This document shows, piece by piece, positions 36,401-48,400 of a DNA stretch of 64,000 nucleotides. Below the pieces are notes generated by a model. That model was not told where the DNA came from, did not search any database, and saw nothing but the letters and a program-made list of their open reading frames with translations. The first letter of the stretch is position 1; each line of letters starts with the position of its first letter. Source of the stretch: Incurvaria masculella (Eukaryota > Arthropoda > Insecta > Lepidoptera > Incurvariidae); contig OX335651.1 of the NCBI GenBank assembly GCA_946894095.1, positions 19,242,501-19,306,500 on the forward strand, given 5' to 3'. The translations under genes were made by a program, and so were the position numbers.

Positions 36401-39400
36401 TTTTTGAGTCGGTGTCAGCCAAGGTTAGGTTAGGTTAGGTTAGGTTAGGTTAGATTAGGTTAGGTTCTCTTGATTGGCGCAGCGCGTGCCCGGCTGACGC
36501 CGACTCAAAAAATAACAGAAATCGTAACTACAAAAATGAACATTATTTTTTACTTTTTAGTGCTTTTCCTTTGAAGTCGGTTATTTTTTTTGTTAAATTT
36601 GTTTTTTTTGTAGTTACGATTTCTGTTATTTTTTGAGTCGGTTATTTTTTTTTATTTGTTTATTTTTAGTGAATCTGAAGTACACTTACTAATTTGTACA
36701 CGTCCTTTCCAATAAAAAAAGAATCACCGAAATCGGTTGGCGTTATATTCAGTTATTCGTCCATTTGTCGCGCACATCTTAATACAAATTTAAGACTTTT
36801 ATGATTTTCTCATGGATATCATTGTCAGAACTTAACCAAATTAAAATGGGACCACTTGAGAAGCACTAGCTATCATTTAAAAAAATAATCATCAAAATCG
36901 GTTCACCCAGGCAAAAGTTATGAGGTAACAAACATAAAAAAAAAACAAAAAAAAAAACATACAGACGAATTGATAACCTCCTCCTTTTTTTGAAGTCGGT
37001 TAAAAAGTATTTGTTCTTCTTTATGGTTTCTTATTTTTATAATGATAGTAATGATTCATTGTTTAGCCTTGAAAGTAATTGCTGGTTCCATAAAAAAACT
37101 AACGTTGAAACTAAAAAAGCAATAATAAAAAAATATATATTCGAAAAATATGTTTTTTAATTTTTCTGCAACTCTTTCCTTCAGCGATTTCCTTCAGCCT
37201 CACCGCCTGGTTCTTAAGATCGACGAGTTGCTCGTAAAGGTCTCGGATGCGCCTGCCGGTGACCCTCCGCCACTCGGTCCACGCAAGCTGCAGCTCGTCC
37301 CAGTCGCGGGAGTGGGACATGATGAACTGCAGGTCAGGCTGAGCTTGTTGTAGGCATAGAATTCCGCACTGTTGTAGGCCGCCAGCAAATCGTTAGTGAG
37401 ACGGATGTACAAGAACTTACTATTGAGCCTCGCCGCCTGGTTCTTAATATCGACGAGTTGCTCGTAAAGGTCTCGGATGCGCCTGCCGGTGACCCTCCGC
37501 CACTCGGTCCACGCAAGCTGCAGCTCGTCCCAGTCGCGGGTGTGGGACATGATGAACTGCAGGTCAGGCTGAGCTTGTTGTAGGCATAGAATTCCGCACT
37601 GTTGTAGGCCGCCAGCAAATCGTTAGTGAGACGGATGTACAAGAACTTATTATTGAGCCTCGCCGCCTGGTTCTTAATATCGACGAGTTGCTCGTAAAGG
37701 TCTCGGATGCGCCTGCCGGTGACCCTCGCCACTCGGTCCACGCAAGCTGCAGCTCGTCCCAGTCGCGGGTGTGGGACATGATGAACTGCAGGTCAGGCTG
37801 AGCTTGTTGTAGGCATAGAATTCCGCACTGTTGTAGGCCGCCAGCAAATCGTTAGTGAGACGGATGTACAAGAACTTACTATTGAGCCTCGCCGCCTGGT
37901 TCTTAATATCGACGAGTTGCTCGTAAAGGTCTCGGATGCGCCTGCCGGTGACCCTCCGCCACTCGGTCCACGCAAGCTGCAGCTCGTCCCAGTCGCGGGT
38001 GTGGGACATGATGAACTGCAGGTCAGGCTGAGCTTGTTGTAGGCATAGAATTCCGCACTGTTGTAGGCCGCCAGCAAATCGTTAGTGAGACGGATGTACA
38101 AGAACATACTATTGAGCCTCGCCGCCTGGTTCTTAATATCGACGAGTTGCTCGTAAAGGTCTCGGATGCGCCTGCCGGTGACCCTCCGCCACTCGGTCCA
38201 CGCAAGCTGCAGCTCGTCCCAGTCGCGGGTGTGGGACATGATGAACTGCAGGTCAGGCTGAGCTTGTTGTAGGCATAGAATTCCGCACTGTTGTAGGCCG
38301 CCAGCAAATCGTTAGTGAGACGGATGTACAAGAACTTACTATTGAGCCTCGCCGCCTGGTTCTTAATATCGACGAGTTGCTCGTAAAGGTCTCGGATGCG
38401 CCTGCCGGTGACCCTCGCCACTCGGTCCACGCAAGCTGCAGCTCGTCCCAGTCGCGGGTGTGGGACATGATGAACTGCAGGTCAGGCTGAGTTTGTTGTA
38501 GGCATAGAATTCCGCACCGTTGTAGGCCGCCAGTAAATCGTTAGTGAGACGGATGTACAAGAACTTACTATTGAGCCTCGCCGCCTGGTTCGTAAGATCG
38601 ACGAGTTGCTCGTAAAGGTCTCGGATGCGTCTGCCGGTGACCCTCCGCCACTCGGTCCACGCGTGCTGAAGCTCGTCCCAGTCGCGGGAGTGGGACATGA
38701 TGAACTGCAGGTCAGGCTGCAGGCGGAGGCCGCACTTGAAGGGCTCGTTGTAGGCGCAGACCTCAGCGCCGTTGTAGACCGCCAGCATGTCGTTGATGAG
38801 ACGGTTGTACTGCAAGTGGAACGGCTTTGGTTAGAGGTGACTTGATTATGTACCGAGATCACTGTATGCACGAATTTATAGCTGCTGGTCAGAATCTGAC
38901 ATAGGAATATTATTTATACGATTGTTTATGGTATTTACCTAATTATTTGTTACATAATAGATAGATAGGAAAAGAGAAAAAGGAGTGAAAATTAACTACC
39001 TACTTATTAAAGTATTTCTCCAAAATCGGCGCAATTGGAATGTGCCAATGACGGACGCCGCGTTGCGCGCTTAATGGCTAGGCTGATCTTTTGCCTTAGA
39101 TAACTTGGCCCACGTATGTGCCCAGACGCCTCAATGAGCAATCTACTAAGCTCTTTAAATATATTTTTTCCGTGTGGGTTCCAAACTCCAACCGCTGTAT
39201 TCAGAAGGGGGCGGACTAACTTTAATCCACCTAAACCGGTTTTTGTATGGTTATTCCGGTGCTTAGTTTTGACATGTGCTCTCTGAATACGACTGCAAGA
39301 GTCTCTACAGCAAAGGCGACTATTATTTATGATCCGTTAACTTACAAGGTGTCAATGCGGACTGGTTTTAAATGTCAAAAAAGCCCGCGGGAACAGCGTG

Positions 39401-42400
39401 TGGCCTTCGGATAAGGGAAGCAAACATACCCTGTCGAGCTGGTCCGGTGGCAGGGCGGCTTGCCCGATGATGGAGAGCATGCGCAGTTGGCGGAAGGTGT
39501 TGTAGTCGCGCACGCCGCCGCGCGGCACCTGCGTCGCCGCCTCCCAGAGGCCGCGCTGGAACAGCGTGTAGCGCTGCTGGGCGTCCAACTGTAATTTGTA
39601 ACAATCATAGATGTAAAAAAAAGCTTTCGGAGGACTTAAACCAGCAAATAAAACTTTCACGGGCAGTACGTCTACCAATTCCGCCCCTGCTCGATTCCAG
39701 CTTGCTTCACGGTCGATTCTACACAAATGTTATGTTCGTTGTTTGTAATATTTAAAATATGGGATAGTATTTATAGTATTGACAGTCACGTCAGACAGTC
39801 AATCAGGGTGTTTGCATCCAGTTTGGACATACGCCTCTCCAATTTTCCTCCAGTCCTCCCGGCCCTCAGCGGGACGGAACCACTGCGTTACGCCGACGCA
39901 CTTGATGTCGTCCTCGCACCTGGCTGGTGGTCTTCCCACACTCCGTTTTCCTGTCCACGGCGGTCAGTTAAGGAAACGGTTACTCTAAAGGTCGTCATCT
40001 TTTCGGCTGATCACCCGGTGTTTAACTAATTTATAATTAGAACACTATATGGGCCTATGTAAGTGCTACCTATTTGGTGAATTAAATATCCAACCGCTTA
40101 ACATATACATTCCTAATCTAGTTACAAATTCAGTATTGACATCATACTGAATGAGTGACTTCTTGCTAATGTCATATTTAATGCTTCATCTAACAACACA
40201 GATTAAGTCTTGCTCTTATAATAGCCCTCTTGGGTCCTTAACTGTGAATCATTCTTTAAAGATTGCACATTGTCATAGGAAAACAATAGTTATGACTCAA
40301 AAGATGATCTTTGCTTGTATAGTGTTTTGTAACCAACCATTTGAATGTTGATTCCTTAAAGTTATTGAAAAATTAATTCAGAGTGGGCGGACTACGTATA
40401 ACACGCCGGACTAAACCGGTTTTTGTATGGTTAGTCCGGTGATAATCTCCTACTTACTTTTGATAGGTTGTCTCAAAATACGACTGTAAGTTTTCAATAA
40501 GTACATATAGATATTTTCAATGTTTATCTTTACATAACTTCATATATGCACCAGACGACTCCTGTAGGTAAAATAGTTATTAAAAAGGATGCGAAAGCCA
40601 TACCCGACCGGCCAGTTGATTCTTCACATTACTTTCATATAGTGGATTCCAGAATTTACTACGAGTAAGGATTTCAGAAATCGACGACCCATTTTCGAAA
40701 CCAAGTCGCATTTCTATGCACCAATCCACAAGGGCTTGTTTTTCCGTTTCAGTGTATATGTAAGATGGTATGAACATTAATCTAAGATTCTCTCTACACC
40801 CTTGTATGTTATTCGTGGGTCTTCTCACCCAACATTTCAGTAGTCCACATATTTTCTGAAGTAACTGCCTTTGACGGACGTCCACTTCTGTCGTCATCTT
40901 TGAGACTAGTTCTACCCCTTTTCTTTGAACTTGATTCGTAGAACGTTCTTAAATTCAATGCCCCAGAAAGAGTAGAATCAGATTAAAGATAAAACAAAAT
41001 TTAAAGAAATATGCTACCTAAAATCATAGCACGCGTTCCTTTCTGAATATTGAGGATATCATAAGTAAGCAATAAACAAGAAACATTTTACTACTATTGG
41101 CATAACATGAGCTCATAAATTGAATCAGTGTCTAGTTTATTCAAGATTTAATTATATCAGCGATTAAATAGATCTGTCATGCCGATTATCGCGGTTCGTC
41201 ACGCCTAACCTTCCGTCACGCCGATCTAGAGTAGCTGGGTCGGTTCCCACGGGGCGTGATATTTCCTCTACACTTGAAACACACGTGTCAACTGCTGCAT
41301 TCTACACTTAGCGTCTCCGCATCAGACTACATTCAAGAGCGTACGTGAAGCATAATAAAGCTTTGGTTCTTGTTAATAACTTGTTAAATCCAACGTCTGT
41401 CTGTGTGTATTTCTGTGTAACTTGAGGAGCACTTGCCCGATTTTGTTGTGGTAACAGTTAGTTGCGGCGTTTAGCTTTGTTCTTCTTGGTTCGTATGTCG
41501 GTCAAAGTCCAATGCATGGCGGTCTTGCCAGTTTTTTGTCTACACTGAAAAAAAAGATCTGCAACTGTCTACTGTTTTAGCACAGTTAAAATTAAGTCAC
41601 TTATGGTAAAGTATTTCTCATTAGTATTATTGTATTAAGTATGTATAATATCTATTAATGAGCCAAAAAAGTTAATATGAAACAGTTATTTTAATCGATT
41701 GAACAGTATCGCTTAATAAAAATAACACATGAGACAGACCAGATGATTTTGAAAAGGTTATCGTAACTGATTGAAAATTACGGCTGACTATAAATTAGGT
41801 GTGCATCTGTCCAGTTTCAAGAGGTAAAGTGATTTTAACAGATTATACAGTACCTTTTTACTGAATATAAAACATAAGTATGAATTAAAAAATAATAAAA
41901 TAAAAAACTTTCACTCAGTAGTAAGAGAAAAAAAAATTCTGACAGTTTAAAAAAAACAAATAAAAGATACAGTAACATCTAATATTTAAGGCTGTTTTCA
42001 CTCAGTTAGAGTAACCGATTTACTTAGTTGGCTCTATTTTAACCTTGCAAGACGGTTGTTATTATAGGCATTTACAGTTATTTTATTTTTTAGTGTAACT
42101 GCATCGTCTGCTAGAGTTGTTGACAATGATAATTGTCCGTGTTTTCCACCCAGTTCAATGAAGCCTAGCAATATAAGGAAGGTCCTGGCATGGCACCTAG
42201 TTCCCTTGAGGTGTGTTAGGTTAATATCTTACGGTCAGTTCGGTATTAGCCTTCCATGTCCATTTACATAAAAAAAAGTTGCAAGACTTCGGTTTTTGCG
42301 TATAGTTTTTTGTAATGTATTAATCTAATAAATAATATAAAGGGGAAAGTTTGTAATAATGGATGGATGGATGGATGGATGGATGGATGGATGGATGGAT

Positions 42401-45400
42401 GGATGGATGTTTGTTACTCTTTCACGTAAAAACTACTGAATGGATTCTAATGAAACTTTACAATAATATAGCTTATACATCAGAATAACACATAGGCTAC
42501 AATTTATGTGCCCATGGGCTTTAGAACTTTCACGGGGCTGCGAAAACGATGCCGGTAGCGATACTTCACACTAGGGGGAGAGGAGCCGGGGGCGGTGGCG
42601 GGGAGCGGCGGCGGGGGGAGGGCAGACGTCGTGACTGTTTGGTGTCCGTTTGGCGAATTTTCAAGGCACTAGCGATTTGTAAAACTTAGTACATGTACAT
42701 TTAACTACCCGGGAATTAGGATTGGCTAAATATAATAGAATTCAGTTCCGCTTACGCTAAGATGGGGCTGTCATACAAACTGCAATGCTATGCACGGCTC
42801 GGCTTTGCGGCGGCAGCGCTTACTTTTACTGAAGTACGGCTTGGTATTTCCTGCAACTTTAGGACTACTTGGCATCACGCTAAATCGCCGGAGGAGCGAC
42901 CAACAGAATAAAATCCTTGACAACCAATTACTCGATTTAGATGTGCATTGTATCTACGTCTAGCCTGATTCTACTAAAAACTTATAGATTACATAATATA
43001 ACGCTTCATTACCAGAAGGGTAAGTAGTGAGTCTTAAAGTCTTATAACATGCGAACCACTTACCTGATTTATATGCGTATTTTATCAATGTATAGCATCT
43101 CTGGGAGCAGTCAGGTTCGAGATGGGTTACTGTTTTCGATGTTGAGGCTGGCTGTGGGTTGGAGTCCACGCAAAACTTTCCTACGTTACACGTTACTTAC
43201 TAGGTAAGCAATGTAGCAGTGAAAGTGCAGAAAGGTTCTCGCGGCAAATGTTTTTTTTTAAATAGCCACCAAACGTCAACGAAGCTCTAAATGGGAATTA
43301 TTGGATGTTTCTCATTCAATCATGCTATTTCGGCTCGAACGATCTTGATTAAATTTGGTACATGGATACATTGTCCTGGACCAGTTTGACCCTATTTTGG
43401 ACCAGTCATGTGGGCTACTTTTTATCCATGAGATAATTTAGCCGACACTAACCCGAGCGGAGCCGGGTACCGCAGCTAGTAATGTTTATATGAACATGGA
43501 TGCATTTATTAGTAATGCCGGTAAACGAAAACTTCGTGGGGTAAAAATCATACAGGGTTTCCTGCTCCATGAGAGGACATGGTTATTAAGTTAATAACAA
43601 GCAGCCATTTCGCTCTACTTTATTTGAATGTGTTGCCTTGGGCCCATGGAGTAATTAGTTCGTTGCTAGGGCTCGACTACAGTAGATTGGATGATTACTA
43701 CAATTTAGTATTGTAAGTCACGACGTAATGATTGCTGGAGGTGTACAATGATCGTGTACCTAATGAATTCATTGAAATATACATATACAGAGACTCTAGC
43801 ATTGTTTAATATAATATAACATAACTATTAACCTATTCTTCGATACTGCTTAAGAATAAAGCACAAATACTGATACGCAAGATCCATTAAGCACATAAAG
43901 TATTAAGAAGTTTCCTTCGCTTATTCGACAGGTATACTTATTTTAATGCAAGGTATTCGAATGCGGGACTTACAGTTGTGCGTATCTGACATTTCCTGGA
44001 ACTAGCTATAACATTTTTACATGTTACGTAAGTCAATAAATATCTCTGTCTGCAGGAGTGTTTTTTTAATACATTAACCTCGTGTAACATAATTAATTCA
44101 AGTCAACAAACACGCAAAATATGATTTGAGTTAGGTATTTTTTTCAAATAATATAAACAGTTTTTGTATGCCAGATATTATCAAAAACTCAGATTTAAGT
44201 ACGTCGTAAATAATAAATAGTAGATAACTTGAAAGCAAGCTGATGATAAATCGAAAAGAGTTTTGGCCACTAAAATCACCCATCAGTGTGACGGATATTT
44301 GTTTAAAGTGTAAATGTCACCACTACCTCTCAAAAGATTTGTAGGAAAAAATTATAATTAAGTATATTTTTAATTTTTTTTAATTCAAGTTCTAACTGAG
44401 ACACCTTTATGACTTAATTTATTTACACGTACACAAACAAATAGTTATTTCCTCCCCATTGTGAGACTGTTTTAGCTAAGTTAACGATGCAATCACAATA
44501 ATGAGATGACGATTAGTATACCAAGCACATTGGCCTCTGCGATACGACGTGGAGGCAGCCATGGAGGTCCATTGTCAGGTGGATAAATAGAATAAATACA
44601 TATGTGTGTGCCTTGAGGGACGTTCCCACACAACTTCAACTGTCCGAATATCGAGTGGGGAGAGAAAATGTTGATGGTAGTTTCTAGGCGCTGTGATACG
44701 GTATTCGTATTTGTGCTAAGGGTTCCGGGTAAAAAAATACAATGTTACCCACTCATGTCATAAGAAGCTACTAATTCCACTTTAACTATTTCCACTTAAC
44801 TAGTAGGGCTACACGCGCCCAGGATGGCACCATCGCATTGATTGTCCATGTAGTCTATCCATTATCAATTTGTAGTGAATGTTGTGTTCGTCTATAATTA
44901 AGAATACGCTCAGTCTGTTATCCTCTATCTGTATTTTCTATGTATTTTTGAGTGGTGTTCTTGTTGATGAACCTAAATAAAAATAAAATAAAAATTAAAA
45001 GTCACTGTTCCATTTATCATTTCATGAATTCTAACTTCATGTAATTATAAAAATATAATGTAATTATTATGTACTTTTTACAAGTTTTTCCTTCTTAAAT
45101 CACCCTCGTAGCCCAGTGGCGCGGGGACTGGACTAGCGTACCAGAGGCCCGGGTTCAATTCCGACTTGCACCACTGTCTTTCTCTTTCCGAGTTTGATAC
45201 GTGCGTTTCGTCACGAATGCGAGCTGCTCATTGGTTAGGAACCCATGTAAAACTGTAGGTCCCCTTCCCCTACTAGGTGGTAGGGTTTAAGCCCGCCCGG
45301 GTTGGTACCATCGCATTGGATGAAAAGATGGTCGAAGCGGCAATGAAATATTGGCCGTGTTTTCCATCCAGTTCAATGTAGCCGTGCTCATAAAGGGAAG

Positions 45401-48400
45401 GTCCTGGCATGGCACCTAATTCATTCGGGAATGTGGTGTATTGGGCTAATACCATAACGGTAGTTGTGTGGTATTAGCCATCCATATCAGGTCGCATAAA
45501 AAAAAACCCCTAAATGGCGGGTACACTATTAAAAGTGTATGTAACCAAATTCAGATTTCAATAATGTTCTTAAGCGGTATCTTTCGAATAACGTACTTAA
45601 ATGTAAGGCTAAATATTATGATAACACGAAGACAAAATCGAAGAAGCCCATTGAAAAGCTCAGGTATACAGCGTGACATACGGCGTAAGGGGCTTGTCGA
45701 CGCCATGGGCTCTAGATTGTTTTCAGGATCTGTGAAAACCATGCCGGTCGGCCAAACATTACTTGACAGTCTGAAGGACTCCAAGTTCAAGCTACAACAG
45801 GAAGTAGTACCCGCAATGGTCAAGCATGTATGAAGAGATGTGTATGTCTGTAGAGTCATCAAAAGGTGACGTGCCATATAGCGCTATATCATTTATCATA
45901 TCTGCTCACCCCTCTGGAAAAGCGGCGCGATGGTGTATAAGTGTGTTATCCCCCAAACACGGCAATAGCAGATTCATGGTCAGGTACCTGAACTCTTCAA
46001 TATTCGAGTCCATTCAAAGAAACGCATTGTGACAATTACCATCACAAAGCGTTTCGAAGCAATACGTTTTTGTTGCTTCTTCAAATTCACACTTCCAATA
46101 TGGAGTGTCGGTTCCGAAGATAGCGCGTGGTTTGTTAGCGAATCTGTTCCAAGGTCCGCCAAGTCGACGGTCAGGTTCGTGTGGTGCAACTGTTTAGTGG
46201 TCAAGCTCAATTCGAATGGCGTAAAGGTGAATAAGCCTATATTACGACTTATGCATCACTTATCACGAAATCGCTTCGATAACCTTTTTGGGCTAGCTTA
46301 CATCATTGAATAGAGTCATCAAAAGGACTTTGAAAACAAAGAAAGTTTTATCCTAAGCGAAAATTGTGTAAGTAAATTTTTCTTTATTAGTGACATATTG
46401 GTCATCGTATCTGTGGACAAATTACGCAAAAAAACATTATGCGAGGGTAATAAGTAAGATCGTAGTTAAAATATCTATACTGTGAGTCAGTCCATTATCA
46501 CACTTATTGGATAAAAAAACGCCTATTCGACCATTAAACATAAAACGTTTCGGACTTGGTGAAGTTGTGTGACATTTTATGATGAATAACTGTAGTTCTA
46601 CACTGGTTTCCAAGACCCTTGACTGAGAATTTACATCTAGTTCCTTTAACTTTCATTCTGGTTTTGGGTAAGGTTACATAAAATTACATTTGACATAAAC
46701 TCTTACGTTAAAAGAAACATTGCTAGCAGTGCAAAGACGTAACAAAGCTAACTACATAGATCAAAGGAAATATATAAACTGATAACCAGCCATGGTTTAG
46801 GTACATCATCCAAGACTGCCTTTGTACAAAAATCCTACTATTTAGGTGGTGTTAGATATTTTAGCATTAGCTCGATCCTATTTACCGTAAGTTGAGCGGC
46901 TCGTAGCCTAGTGGCGCGGGGACTGGCCTAGCGTACCAGAGACCTGGGTTCAATACCGACATGCACCACTGTCTTTCTCTTTCCGAGTACGATAAGTGCA
47001 TTTCGTTACGAATGCGAGCTGCTCCATGGTTCGGAATCCATGTAAAACTGTAGGTCCCCTTCCCCTACTAGGTGGTAGGGTTTAAGCCCGCCTGGGTTGG
47101 TACCATCGCATTGGATGAAAAGATGGTCGAAGCGGCAATGAAAAATTGTCCGTGTTTTCCACCCAGTTCAATGTAGCCGTGCTCATAAAGGGAAGGTCCT
47201 GGCATGGCACCAAATTCCTTCGGGAATGAGGTGTATTGGGCTAATATCATAACGGTAGTTGTGTGGTATTAGCCATCCATGTCAGGTTGCATAAAAAAAA
47301 AAAAAGTAAGTTTATTTGCAAATAAAGGTACAATACATTATCATTTCTTATACATCTATAATATCTGTAGAAAATGTTATACCCGTGGAGCGAGTCGTAG
47401 TCCAGCATCAGCCTGACTACATTCGCAAAGGTTGTGTCCCGAATGCTTCGCTAGGAGTCCCGTGTTGAAGCATGCGGGTTTTTTTTTCGCTTGGCTTAAA
47501 TCATGTGCGTAGTAATCAATAAATACTTGCCCAAAGAAAGAGGGTTAATAGATACTATACAAACAAAAAACGAACAAGTTTCAGTATGATATGTACTATA
47601 CTAAGCTAAAATTAAATTAAAGAATAATACAGGAACAGTCATCTAACACCAAAGTCTTATTAAAAATATATCAAAAAGTAAGATCAGTAAAGCAATATAT
47701 ATGGTGTGATATGGTGTGTGAGTGGTATATATAAATGTTTGTTAATAAAATGTACCAGATTACCGATTAGATTCCAGATTAGAATTTACCGCCAGATTAA
47801 AACACATGGTAAAGTTTCACGTTGGGCAATAGGTCCAACTTCGGAAGAGCAAACAAGCTCGCGCCATGGCGCCGCTGCTATGACTGGTGTATTGATTCGG
47901 AATTTTTCGTTTTGAAACAGAAATCGGCTATTTAAAAGATTCATTGCATTAAATATAGCACCCAATTTGGGATAGTGTTCTTTTCCATCCAATTTTCCAA
48001 TTCCCAATATTTTTTTAAATTAAAAGATTGTACGTTAAGGCTGTTCCGACCCGTATAAAGTTGTTTGCACACATAACGCAAAAAGTATTGCACTTTAAGC
48101 CACGAATTAATAATAAAAGTTTAATATAGTCATATTACTTGCAGCGAAAACAATTTCACAATTTCAGGATTATTGGTTTCGTTACAATTTATTTAAATAC
48201 GATTTTTATTTAACAGCGCGATCTAACGGTGTAAAACTTCTAATCGGCAATTACAACGAAACCATTAAACCTGAAATTGTGAATATGTTTTCGCTGCAAC
48301 TACTATGGCTATATTTAATATTTTTGACGAATTCGTGCCTTAAAGTGCAATACTTTTTGCGTTCTGTGTAAAAAAAACATTGTATGGGTCGGAACATCCT

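Noticed and set aside
37200..38800. CRISPR-like or satellite array
   Set aside because: The units are pieces of an animal coding exon with splice donors, and the array has only seven members.
37191..38871. Several 70-150-residue minus-strand frames as separate proteins
   Set aside because: They are overlapping readings of the ACE exon 3 array, including frame-shifted units and intron sequence.
42359..42409. ATGG repeat as a coding or regulatory feature
   Set aside because: It is a simple microsatellite inside a Helitron.
45106..45175. A tRNA gene
   Set aside because: The box A and box B resemblance is part of a repeated SINE head found several times with the same body; no complete cloverleaf was evident.
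45468..46313. A small multi-frame gene or a mobile-element coding remnant
   Set aside because: One stretch has a basic motif followed by a hydrophobic segment, but no domain could be supported; left as unassigned DNA with a direct repeat.
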